A stretch of DNA of 33,563 bases from a virus. Below the pieces are notes generated by a model that was given only the letters and a program-made list of their open reading frames with translations, made no database searches and was not told where the DNA came from. Each line of letters opens with the position of its first letter. The stretch's first letter is position 1. Shown piece after piece: positions 17,710-23,943 of this stretch. The DNA lies in the IMG/VR virus record IMGVR_UViG_3300030104_003193, positions 1 to 33,563 of that record; one strand, given 5' to 3'. Made by a program: the position numbers and the translations under genes.

Positions 17710-18618
17710 ATGGTAAAGATAGGATCTGCATTCTCTGGTATTGGAGGATTTGAACTTGGGCTTGAACGAGCAATACCCAACAGCAAAACAGTTTGGCAGA
17801 TAGAACAGAATCCTTTTTGTCAGAAGATACTGCGCAAGCATTGGCCTGATGCAAAGATATATGATGATGTACGAGAGGTGGGTGTTCATAACCTGGAGCC
17901 AGTTGATATTTTTTGTGCTGGTTTTCCATGTCAAGATATATCCATAGCAGGAAAAGGAGAGGGTTTAGATGGTAAGAAGTCTGGTCTTTGGTGGGAATGT
18001 TTCAGAATCATTAGCGAGTTACGACCACGAATCATCGTGTTGGAGAACGTCTCAGCTATCACTTTTCGAGGAGGAAGAGAAGTGGTTGGGTCGCTTACCT
18101 CAATCGGGTATGACAGATGCGAGTGGCAAGTTATATCAGCTCGGATGTTCGGTGCGCCTCATATCCGCAAACGATGGTTCCTTGTCGGTCATGCTTCCAA
18201 CACCAACAACGGACCAAAGACCACAGAGGTACAAGCAGGGAGGTCGGAGCACGTGGTGTGCGATACTGGAGGATGGAGTAATGTTGCCTACACCAACAGC
18301 AAAAGCAAACCAGACTGCTCCCACCATGCGCAAACATTGGAAGGGGATACTGCCTACACCATTAGCAAGCACAGCAAAGAACAATCCATCGACACCATCA
18401 GAATGGAACAGGAACGCCAGTCTAAATATAGAAGTAGTCAAAGCAATCGGACATACGAAGGAAACTATTGGCAACGACATGCGCCTCAATCCCCAGTTTG
18501 TAGAGTGGATGATGGGATTCCCAACAGGGTGGACAGACTTAGAGCTCTAGGTAATGCTATTGTTCCTCAGTGCTCAGAGTATATTGGCAAGTGTATTGTC
18601 GGTTCTGGTCTTCTATAA
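17710..18618 (+). CDS. DNA (cytosine-5) methyltransferase, 302 aa
   Basis: It transfers a methyl group from S-adenosylmethionine to C5 of cytosine. Motif I is FSGIGGFELGL (residues 8-18), motif IV is GFPCQDIS with the catalytic C74, then GKGEGLDGKKSGLWWE, motif VI is ENV (112-114), motif VIII is GAPHIRKRWFLV (148-159), and the C-terminal motif is LGNAIVP (280-286). All core motifs are present and intact. The target-recognition stretch (about 160-265) is short, polar and low in hydrophobic residues, unlike a normal folded recognition domain. That stretch and motif VI also encode a second protein in the +1 frame (17969-18550). The start has no convincing ribosome site. It may protect phage DNA against host or rival nucleases. 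It ends 6 nt inside the convergent nuclease-like gene. Confidence 0.9.
   Translation: MVKIGSAFSGIGGFELGLERAIPNSKTVWQIEQNPFCQKILRKHWPDAKIYDDVREVGVHNLEPVDIFCAGFPCQDISIAGKGEGLDGKKSGLWWECFRIISELRPRIIVLENVSAITFRGGREVVGSLTSIGYDRCEWQVISARMFGAPHIRKRWFLVGHASNTNNGPKTTEVQAGRSEHVVCDTGGWSNVAYTNSKSKPDCSHHAQTLEGDTAYTISKHSKEQSIDTIRMEQERQSKYRSSQSNRTYEGNYWQRHAPQSPVCRVDDGIPNRVDRLRALGNAIVPQCSEYIGKCIVGSGLL
17969..18550 (+). CDS. Overlapping +1-frame gene inside the C5 methyltransferase (LPTP-repeat, 'WMMGFP' protein), 193 aa
   Basis: An ATG-started ORF entirely within the methyltransferase gene. Its own ribosome site AGGAGA ends 8 nt before the ATG. The protein has SSCWRTSQLSLF (residues 22-33), LPQSGMTDASGKLYQL (43-58), three LPTP motifs (76-79, 106-109, 128-131) and ends with LNPQFVEWMMGFPTGW (173-188). 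From memory, this order of motifs recurs in many phage and bacterial proteins of unknown role, often near methyltransferases. Here each motif is the +1 reading of a methyltransferase motif: CWRTSQLSLF over VLENVSAITF, LPTPT over A(S/Y)TN, and GFPTGWTDL over GIPNRVDRL. That such a coherent family appears by chance is unlikely, but expression is not proven and some matches could be forced by the methyltransferase code. Confidence 0.55.
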   Translation: MVRSLVFGGNVSESLASYDHESSCWRTSQLSLFEEEEKWLGRLPQSGMTDASGKLYQLGCSVRLISANDGSLSVMLPTPTTDQRPQRYKQGGRSTWCAILEDGVMLPTPTAKANQTAPTMRKHWKGILPTPLASTAKNNPSTPSEWNRNASLNIEVVKAIGHTKETIGNDMRLNPQFVEWMMGFPTGWTDLEL

Positions 18619-19269
18619 GTTTGGAAGGAAAGGAGCGTGTTTATATATGGTCGGTATTTTTGGTTCCATCATACGTTGTTGGATAACATATAGGTATTGA
18701 TCTTCGATGTCTTCTCTTGTCGGTATCTGATCGACACATCCAATGTATCCATGTATGGTTGAGTCTTTTAAAAACTTAACTCCTTCAGCCTTTGCTCTTG
18801 GAGCTTTGATTCGATGCATGTACATTGACTTGACAGCAGCAACAAACATATCTCCATTGTACCAGTAGTGTCGGCCTGTTGGTATGTCGACGTATACAAT
18901 ATAGTTGGGAACATATACCAAGTACTCTGCATATCCCATGGTCGCTGTTTGTAGTATCTCAGCAAAGAATGTAGGATACCGATCACCACAGTTCGCTGAC
19001 TTAACCTCGATAGTACGTATGTCGTTTCCTATCTCCAACACTACATCATACGGTGTGCTCTTGCTCTTGGGTAGATGTGCATTCTTTAATCCCTGCATCA
19101 TGAAGAGAGAAAAGAAAGACTCGCTGTGATGGTTGAGCATGTCCACCACAGCGAGTTCTGATATGAGTCCGGTCTTGAGGAGTTTATGAAATGATTGGTT
19201 TGTCATCTTGTTCTGGGGAGTAGTACCATCCAGAACGGTTATCTCCATTTCGTCTACATCGCTTGCCAT
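18613..19269 (-). CDS. PD-(D/E)XK nuclease-like protein, 218 aa
   Basis: Near the N-terminus is the pattern LLKTGLISELAVVDML, followed by STPYDVVLEIG and RTIEVKSA. The Asp of YDVV and the E-x-K of IEVKSA form the PD-(D/E)XK catalytic set, and the Glu in the first helix (ISEL) fits the additional active-site Glu in many members. The C-terminal half has no obvious motif. Candidate roles are a recombination or replication nuclease, host DNA degradation, or a restriction enzyme paired with the adjacent methyltransferase. It is the last gene of the early minus-strand block, overlaps the helicase end by 86 nt if the ATG at 19269 is used (23 nt if ATG 19206), and meets the methyltransferase tail to tail. 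Confidence 0.68.
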   Translation of the reverse strand: MASDVDEMEITVLDGTTPQNKMTNQSFHKLLKTGLISELAVVDMLNHHSESFFSLFMMQGLKNAHLPKSKSTPYDVVLEIGNDIRTIEVKSANCGDRYPTFFAEILQTATMGYAEYLVYVPNYIVYVDIPTGRHYWYNGDMFVAAVKSMYMHRIKAPRAKAEGVKFLKDSTIHGYIGCVDQIPTREDIEDQYLYVIQQRMMEPKIPTIYKHAPFLPNL

Positions 19270-21427
19270 TATTTTGTAGCTCGCAACCTAGCTGAACAAG
19301 TAGAGAAGGATAGAAGTTAGGATAGGATACAGGTTTGATTGTGCGTCCTTGATAGACTGTCTCAATCATATCCGATATGAGGAAATACTGTCCAACTTTT
19401 TCGTCCACAAACTCTTGTATAAGCGTGTCATGTATGCCTGTCACAGTGTGAGATTGGTTTGTCTCACGTGATAGCTTTTGCTCATCTGGAGTTAGCCACC
19501 ATTGTTCGCCACTTTTGAATGCATACACAGCCTCTGCCCATAACTGATCGCGTTCACTGATCAGATCATCTGGATTGAATGACATGTAGTCTTCTCTTCC
19601 ATGACATTTGATGTACCAGTATCGACGTGAACCAGAACGATCCTTGAAGATTGCAACGTCTTCATCGTTTGCGCTTCCCAAGTTTATCGAAGATCGTTTT
19701 ACCTTCACTTCGTACTTGTCATACGCGCGTCTGAATGTATCGGTATCATCTGACAGAAAGTTCTTGATAACATTCGCATCCTTCTTTTGCATTGCGGATA
19801 GCTCTGCCATCTCATGCATCCATGCTGTGCGCAGGATAGACTGACCATCCTTGTGTCCGATGTTTATGGGACTACTGTTGTACCAACTATAGCCTGTGAT
19901 GGTACAACTTCCGGCCATGATTTTAATGAACGTTCCCTTGCCATGTCCTTGTGGAGCATTGAATACTGGCATCGTATCTACTTTGCAGCCTGGTGTTATG
20001 GCACGTGCGACGGCAGCGATCATCCACTTGCGTGAATATATCTGGTTGAGCTTGGTGTCTTCACACTTGAGATACTTGTGCAGTGTACCATGTATGCGCT
20101 TGTTCCCATCCCATACTAGTCCATTCAGATAATCGACAAGAGGATTGCATTCACGTTGTTCAGCATGTAGAGACATGGCATGTTGTACCATCTTGATCTC
20201 CAATGGTCGACCAGGGAAGAACATCTTGCGAAGATCAGTCATGACTCTAAGTTCTGTCACATCGTTGATCGGTTGATCTTTCGAGAATAATCGCTGTCTT
20301 ATCTCACACTTCCATAGATCCAGATCCAAAGACCATATCATTTCCACGAGATTATCTACTGTCTTAAGGTATCGCCATTGCTTTCCACCATCGGAGTATT
20401 GAAGCTCAAGTCCATTGTCTGTAGTGATGCAATCCAGATGTGCTTTACGTTCATTTACACATGTCAATCGGTATCGTGCAATACCCCACAGATCAGTAGA
20501 TTTGGAAATGAAAGCACTCCCAAGTGTGCCGGAACCTGGAGCATGACACTGATACTTTCCTTTGCGCTTGTATAGGTTTGGCCATTGATCTATGTACCAT
20601 TCGAATGGGTGTGTGCTACCATCTGAACCTGTTACAGGATAGTTGGATGGCACAGCTAGAACCTTGTATCGTTGTCCTCCAGTAGCAGTAGGAGTATAAT
20701 CCACAGACACAGGACTACTAGTGTGTACTGGTTGTGGGCGTGTGGCGTTTGGATAAGTAGGTACATAGTCTTTGAGTAGTTTGTCGATGTCGATCACGCC
20801 ACCATCTCCACACTTGCTCCATTTTTGATCTGCACGATCAACACGTGCACATGGGTAGAACCAGAACCGAGCAGGGTCTTTTGTTTGGATGTCATTCTCA
20901 GGGAAAAACTTTTGCATGGAAAACCAGACACGTGTGTACTCCTCTAGTTTTATGGGACGTGACACAGGGATAATCAAACGGAATGTATATCCTTCCTTGA
21001 GTCCCTGCGAGTAAGATGATGTTGCAGTATAACACACACCATCCAGACGTTGGAACACACTACGTGCTGTCTGCTCGTCAAGACCATCCAAGTCCAAGAT
21101 GAATGCATTGACTGTCAATACAGATTCTGACTGTCGGTTTCCTTCTTTTGTTACCCATGTAACAGGACAAAATAAAGGAACATCTTCTTTGCCAAGCTCA
21201 ATCTCTTTTCCTTTTGCGTTTGTCTTTGTTCGCATGTTATCGATGATGATGTGTCGCATGTCATCATCATCGCCTGCATGTAGTGTGATAACCTGTGCAT
21301 TGGATAGCTTGTTTGTTATCCACCATCGTCCTCGAGGAGCAGGATGTTTTGTTGCCAGAAAAGATATATCTTTTGATTGGTGTTTGTCGGTAGTGATGTA
21401 GTGTGTTATTGTATTTGTACTAGTCAT
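19184..21427 (-). CDS. Replicative primase-helicase (PrimPol-like N-terminus, VirE/SF3-type ATPase), 747 aa
   Basis: The N-terminal part has NAFILDLDGLD (acidic motif, D112/D114), then TATSSYSQG and FRLIIPVSRPI with a DPARFWFYP stretch (184-192), the usual arrangement of phage PrimPol-type primases. The C-terminal part is a VirE-type P-loop helicase: Walker A NAPQGHGKGTF (490-500), Walker B WMHEMAEL (536-543), an 'IKNFLSDDTDTFRRAYD' segment with Arg finger candidates, and RSGSRRYWYI (597-606). It should prime and unwind DNA at the phage origin, relying on a host polymerase since none is encoded. The start ATG has AGGAAACAACA upstream and overlaps the previous gene's end by 8 nt. The middle region (230-430) has no recognised motif. 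Confidence 0.82.
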   Translation of the reverse strand: MTSTNTITHYITTDKHQSKDISFLATKHPAPRGRWWITNKLSNAQVITLHAGDDDDMRHIIIDNMRTKTNAKGKEIELGKEDVPLFCPVTWVTKEGNRQSESVLTVNAFILDLDGLDEQTARSVFQRLDGVCYTATSSYSQGLKEGYTFRLIIPVSRPIKLEEYTRVWFSMQKFFPENDIQTKDPARFWFYPCARVDRADQKWSKCGDGGVIDIDKLLKDYVPTYPNATRPQPVHTSSPVSVDYTPTATGGQRYKVLAVPSNYPVTGSDGSTHPFEWYIDQWPNLYKRKGKYQCHAPGSGTLGSAFISKSTDLWGIARYRLTCVNERKAHLDCITTDNGLELQYSDGGKQWRYLKTVDNLVEMIWSLDLDLWKCEIRQRLFSKDQPINDVTELRVMTDLRKMFFPGRPLEIKMVQHAMSLHAEQRECNPLVDYLNGLVWDGNKRIHGTLHKYLKCEDTKLNQIYSRKWMIAAVARAITPGCKVDTMPVFNAPQGHGKGTFIKIMAGSCTITGYSWYNSSPINIGHKDGQSILRTAWMHEMAELSAMQKKDANVIKNFLSDDTDTFRRAYDKYEVKVKRSSINLGSANDEDVAIFKDRSGSRRYWYIKCHGREDYMSFNPDDLISERDQLWAEAVYAFKSGEQWWLTPDEQKLSRETNQSHTVTGIHDTLIQEFVDEKVGQYFLISDMIETVYQGRTIKPVSYPNFYPSLLVQLGCELQNNGKRCRRNGDNRSGWYYSPEQDDKPIIS

Positions 21428-21656
21428 TGTTGTTTCCTTTTGTAGTTTTGACTGGTGTGTGTGATGTTGCCGGGTGGTCTTCTTGTTCCCACCCGGCTTC
21501 TTTTATTAAGAGCATCATGAGATTATCCGCAATGAATAATCCCAGTGCCTGACGTATGCATGCAGACGTATTGAGTCCCTTCGCATTCGCTATCGTTTGA
21601 AATGTTTCGTATGTCTTCTTGTCCATTCGTAGCATGTATGCCTTACGTTTACTCAT
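21420..21656 (-). CDS. Small ribbon-helix-helix-like protein, 78 aa
   Basis: The N-terminal 45 residues have the layout of an Arc/CopG-like ribbon-helix-helix protein: a basic strand (KRKAYMLRMDKK), a first helix (TYETFQTIANAKG), then NTSACIRQALGLFI as the second helix. The C-terminus is acidic then polar. It is probably a DNA-binding regulator of the early block. The start has the GGAGACACCGACC leader shared with the two genes upstream, and overlaps the preceding stop (GDTDHE ending). The end overlaps the primase-helicase start by 8 nt, suggesting coupled expression with replication. Confidence 0.62.
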   Translation of the reverse strand: MSKRKAYMLRMDKKTYETFQTIANAKGLNTSACIRQALGLFIADNLMMLLIKEAGWEQEDHPATSHTPVKTTKGNNND

Positions 21657-21999
21657 GGTCGGTGTCTCCTTTTAAGAGCGTGTTCATTCTTTCCCAACTT
21701 TTGTGAAGCATCTCACTTGTAACATGCACCCCACTAACAGGTAATGTTCTCTGATAGTGGTACATCAAATGTTCAAGACGCTCTATATTTTCATCACTGA
21801 TGCGTGATTTATTATGTATCCATCTATGTATCGTTTGGAGTGACACACCCAAGTCGGAGGAAACCTTACCCTGAGTTAGGTTATATTTCATCATCATATA
21901 CTTAAGAGGAAACAACTTCTCGTTGTCGATAGGTTTCAGAATAGAATCAATGTAGTCTTTTAACTCTTGTATAATCTCTTGTTTTTGTTGTTCAGTCAT
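21649..21999 (-). CDS. HTH (XRE/Cro-like) putative regulator, 116 aa
   Basis: The central region has NLTQGKVSSDLGVSLQTIHRW followed by IHNKSRISDENIERL. This is a clear helix-turn-helix: Q-x-x-v-A-like first helix, a gly turn, and a recognition helix SLQTIHRWI, with the usual 'I.....I..L' continuation. The N-terminus is a helical, charged extension. It is a likely early repressor or activator that could bind the palindromic sites in the control region, although this is inference. Start leader is GGAGACACCGACC before the ATG. The C-terminus GDTDHE is encoded by the same junction motif that starts the next gene. Confidence 0.7.
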   Translation of the reverse strand: MTEQQKQEIIQELKDYIDSILKPIDNEKLFPLKYMMMKYNLTQGKVSSDLGVSLQTIHRWIHNKSRISDENIERLEHLMYHYQRTLPVSGVHVTSEMLHKSWERMNTLLKGDTDHE

Positions 22000-22011
22000 G
22001 GTCGGTGTCTC

Positions 22012-22263
22012 CTATATATATTGTTGTAGTATGGGCAGATGTTGTGCTTCTATCTTTTGAATGTGATAGAGTTGGTATCCTCTAGCTGATACTGGACACA
22101 CGTATGTGCGGCCGTACTCATTCCATAGCAAGTCATAGCCACACCAGTCTTCTAATACTTTTTTGATTTGAGATGTATCGTTAACTTGTTGGATTGCTTT
22201 ATCAGTGTATTGATACTCACCATCATATATCATAATGGTTATTAAATAGTAGTTGTTATTCAT
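22012..22263 (-). CDS. Small hypothetical early protein, 83 aa
   Basis: Not recognised. An alpha/beta pattern (YYLITIMIYDGEYQYTDKAI at the N-terminus, then a helix SQIKKVLEDWCGYDLLW and a strand with YVCPVS). The ATG at 22263 is chosen because GGAG lies 9 nt before it in the shared leader GGAGACACAGACC. An in-frame TTG 15 nt upstream is less likely. It overlaps the previous gene's stop by 8 nt and the following gene starts 12 nt after its stop. It is probably an early host-takeover or regulatory protein. Confidence 0.62.
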   Translation of the reverse strand: MNNNYYLITIMIYDGEYQYTDKAIQQVNDTSQIKKVLEDWCGYDLLWNEYGRTYVCPVSARGYQLYHIQKIEAQHLPILQQYI

Positions 22264-22552
22264 GGTCTGTGTCTCCAAATGTGGGTGTGTATATCATGGT
22301 CATGTCGTACTCTCCTTTGGTCGGGGGTGGTGGTGGTGGAAATAGTGTTGCCTCAATCGCACGTAGTTTGCGCTTGATGTCGATTATCTTTTGATGTATC
22401 GCACCAATGGATACCAGTCTCATCTCTTTAATATGGTCGGTCATCGCTTCTTGCGTACGTGCATATGTGAGCAAGTGAAAGCCCAGAATCTTTTGTTGCT
22501 CTTCGAGTTGGTCGGTTAGTTCGGTGTGTCGGTCGGTCGGTCGGTCGGTCAT
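22256..22552 (-). CDS. Small hypothetical early protein with N-terminal tetranucleotide tract, 98 aa
   Basis: The ATG at 22552 is set by its overlap with the stop of the upstream gene (ATGA) and by a leader AGAGACCGACC that is a variant of the shared junction motif. The first residues, TDRPTDRH, come from a run of GACC units (about 22529-22550). The rest is helical (TDQLEEQQKILGFHLLTYA; AIHQKIIDIKRKLRAIEATL) and then a run of six prolines. It ends with FGDTDHE from the junction motif. A longer in-frame ORF goes upstream to 22768, but it would overlap the SWIM-like gene in a different frame, so I rejected it. Function unknown. Confidence 0.6.
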   Translation of the reverse strand: MTDRPTDRHTELTDQLEEQQKILGFHLLTYARTQEAMTDHIKEMRLVSIGAIHQKIIDIKRKLRAIEATLFPPPPPPTKGEYDMTMIYTPTFGDTDHE

Positions 22553-22597
22553 GGTCGGTCTCTTGTGTCGGTGGTGTGTGTGTCGGTCGGTCGGTCG
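22530..22597. repeat. Two GGTC/GACC tetranucleotide tracts in coding DNA
   Basis: Two runs of the tetranucleotide GGTC (plus strand), five units each, lie at about 22530-22549 and 22580-22597, separated by a mixed GT-rich spacer. The first tract encodes the start of the 98-residue gene and the second the tail of the SWIM-like gene. Loss or gain of one unit would shift the frame. Confidence 0.75.
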
Positions 22598-22830
22598 GAG
22601 CTTAAAGCATCTTGCACAAAAGCTCGCGCAAGTTTTTTGTGATAGCATTCTTTCTTGTACCTGGTCGCAGCACAATAACAGACCACACCGAGTCCTCCAT
22701 TTAATCTCAAGTATACTCGAGTCACTGGCGTGTTTATGTCGGTCGTGTTCCATATGATTTGATAACATGTTATTGTGTGGTCGTTGATCTGTTGTACTCT
22801 CTTGATCATTTTTATTGGTGCACGTTTCAT
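22549..22830 (-). CDS. Small SWIM-type zinc-finger-like protein, 93 aa
   Basis: Residues about 50-72 contain CYCAATRYKKECYHKKLA. The C-x-C-x8-C-x-H spacing matches the SWIM zinc finger (C-x-C-x(n)-C-x-H), and the preceding strands (VYLRLNGGLGVV) fit the beta hairpin that normally carries it. The C-terminus DRPTDTHTTDTRDRP is encoded by GACC repeats and is probably unstructured. The ATG at 22830 overlaps the stop of the upstream 37-residue gene as ATGA. Its stop overlaps the next start in the same way. Stand-alone SWIM proteins often bind DNA or partner proteins, but no role is known here. Confidence 0.6.
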   Translation of the reverse strand: MKRAPIKMIKRVQQINDHTITCYQIIWNTTDINTPVTRVYLRLNGGLGVVCYCAATRYKKECYHKKLARAFVQDALSSDRPTDTHTTDTRDRP

Positions 22831-22940
22831 TTTTTTATCTTGTCGATTGTGATTAATGTAGCCGTGCACACTATCCAAAATGTAAAAAAGATAAGGGTAG
22901 GTTTAAAGATTGATTGTGAGAATAAGATTAAATCATGCAT
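22827..22940 (-). CDS. Small single-span membrane peptide, 37 aa
   Basis: A short gene in the gap between the 288-residue gene and the SWIM-like gene. ATG 22940 has AGGA 6 nt upstream, and its TGA overlaps the next ATG as ATGA, the same junction type as its neighbours. The protein has a short polar start, then a hydrophobic stretch of about 19 residues (PTLIFFTFWIVCTATLITI) and a basic tail (DKIKK), so an inner-membrane peptide with Lys-rich cytoplasmic end is likely. Such early phage peptides often inhibit host processes or block superinfection. The role here is unknown. Confidence 0.55.
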   Translation of the reverse strand: MHDLILFSQSIFKPTLIFFTFWIVCTATLITIDKIKK

Positions 22941-23005
22941 GGTATATCCTGTTAGTTTGTGTGATAAGTCGATCAGTTTAACAACGTGATCAGGTTTGAA
23001 TCTTG

Positions 23006-23872
23006 TTATGCGGTTCTTGCTATACGTGCTTTGTGTTGTGTATTGGTAGCACCGTGCAACACTTCGGTTATTGTCTTTTGCTTTCGGCTTTGACCATTGC
23101 ATAACATACAAGTTGCACACGTTGTAGGGAGTCCGTGTGTATCGGACTTGCCTGCACTGGCTAGGCATCTTATCCCTTCATTCTTTGCTTCTTCTTCGTT
23201 GTCAGTAACAAAGAATGTAGACCAACCAAGAGCACGCGCCTTTTCATTTTCGCGCGCGTTATCTACACTTGCAACAAATAAATCTTGCAGGTTTTGAAAC
23301 TGTGGTTTGTTCCATTGGTGTGTATATCCTGTAAAGTTTTCACATGATCCGAGGATCTTATTCCATACCGAAGCAGGGACAGCAGCAGGATCCCCGGCTG
23401 CACCAACTCGTACACGGAGACCCTTGAGAAACTCTCTTGTTAATGTGGTAGGTATAGCGGGTTGATCTTTTGCGGCCTTCCAAATACTTCCAAGTGTAGC
23501 CCAACGAACATAGCAACCATTGTTCCCGTTATACTTACAATCACCACATACAGATAGTCTTGATGGTACTATACCACCTTTTTTGTATGTACCGAAGTAT
23601 GTATCCTTGGGTGTTTCGTGTACAGGTAGGATATACAGTTGTACTAAGCCCCCGGTTTTTACATTGCTAGAATCTTTCGTGAATCCTGACATAACAATCA
23701 TGATAGGAGTCTCATTATCAAGAAGAGAGATACCCTTGTATAATACAAGAGTCTCTTTATATTTCAGTGCTTTTGTTATTGCTTTGTTGAGTCCCTTGTT
23801 GACTAGGTTACGTACAATAAAAGGTGTGTCTGTGTGTTTTGATTTTGCTATTGCTTTGATAGTGTTAAACAT
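23006..23872 (-). CDS. Cys-rich conserved phage protein of unknown function, 288 aa
   Basis: It has two Cys clusters: VCGDCKYNGNNGCYV (about residue 110) and CLASAGK followed by CATCMLCNG (about 235-258), which suggest a metal or Fe-S site. Between them lie GAAGDPAAVP, GYTHQW and ASVDNARENEKARALGW, a series of motifs I recall from a widespread phage family of unknown role (a domain of unknown function found near replication genes). The position upstream of the primase block fits. The start has the AGGAAACAACA leader, preceded by a long CA-repeat. It shows no signal peptide or membrane segment. The function is not known, but conservation of the Cys and GDPAA motifs suggests an enzyme or nucleic-acid-linked role. 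Confidence 0.72.
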   Translation of the reverse strand: MFNTIKAIAKSKHTDTPFIVRNLVNKGLNKAITKALKYKETLVLYKGISLLDNETPIMIVMSGFTKDSSNVKTGGLVQLYILPVHETPKDTYFGTYKKGGIVPSRLSVCGDCKYNGNNGCYVRWATLGSIWKAAKDQPAIPTTLTREFLKGLRVRVGAAGDPAAVPASVWNKILGSCENFTGYTHQWNKPQFQNLQDLFVASVDNARENEKARALGWSTFFVTDNEEEAKNEGIRCLASAGKSDTHGLPTTCATCMLCNGQSRKQKTITEVLHGATNTQHKARIARTA

Positions 23873-23886
23873 TGTTGTTTCCTTAT

Positions 23887-23908
23887 TGGGGTGTGTGTGT
23901 GTGTGTGA
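23887..23908. repeat. GT/CA dinucleotide tract in leader of the Cys-rich gene
   Basis: A (GT)n run on the plus strand, so (CA)n on the transcribed minus-strand message, lies about 15-35 nt upstream of the gene start at 23872. Shorter CACACAC runs precede the starts at 24734, 24469 and 21427. Confidence 0.75.
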
Positions 23909-23943
23909 AGTGAGCAGTTTTAAAACATGCTCAGGTTATAGAT

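Noticed and set aside
17485-17934. 149-codon minus-strand ORF
   Set aside because: Antisense to the HTH and methyltransferase starts, which have clear motifs.
22553-22768. N-terminal extension of the 98-aa gene up to 22768
   Set aside because: It would fully overlap the SWIM-like gene in another frame. The ATG at 22552 has the shared leader and an ATGA overlap.
22941-23168. Extension of the 37-aa membrane peptide to a 113-aa ORF
   Set aside because: It would overlap the end of the Cys-rich gene, and the ribosome site is at the internal ATG 22940.
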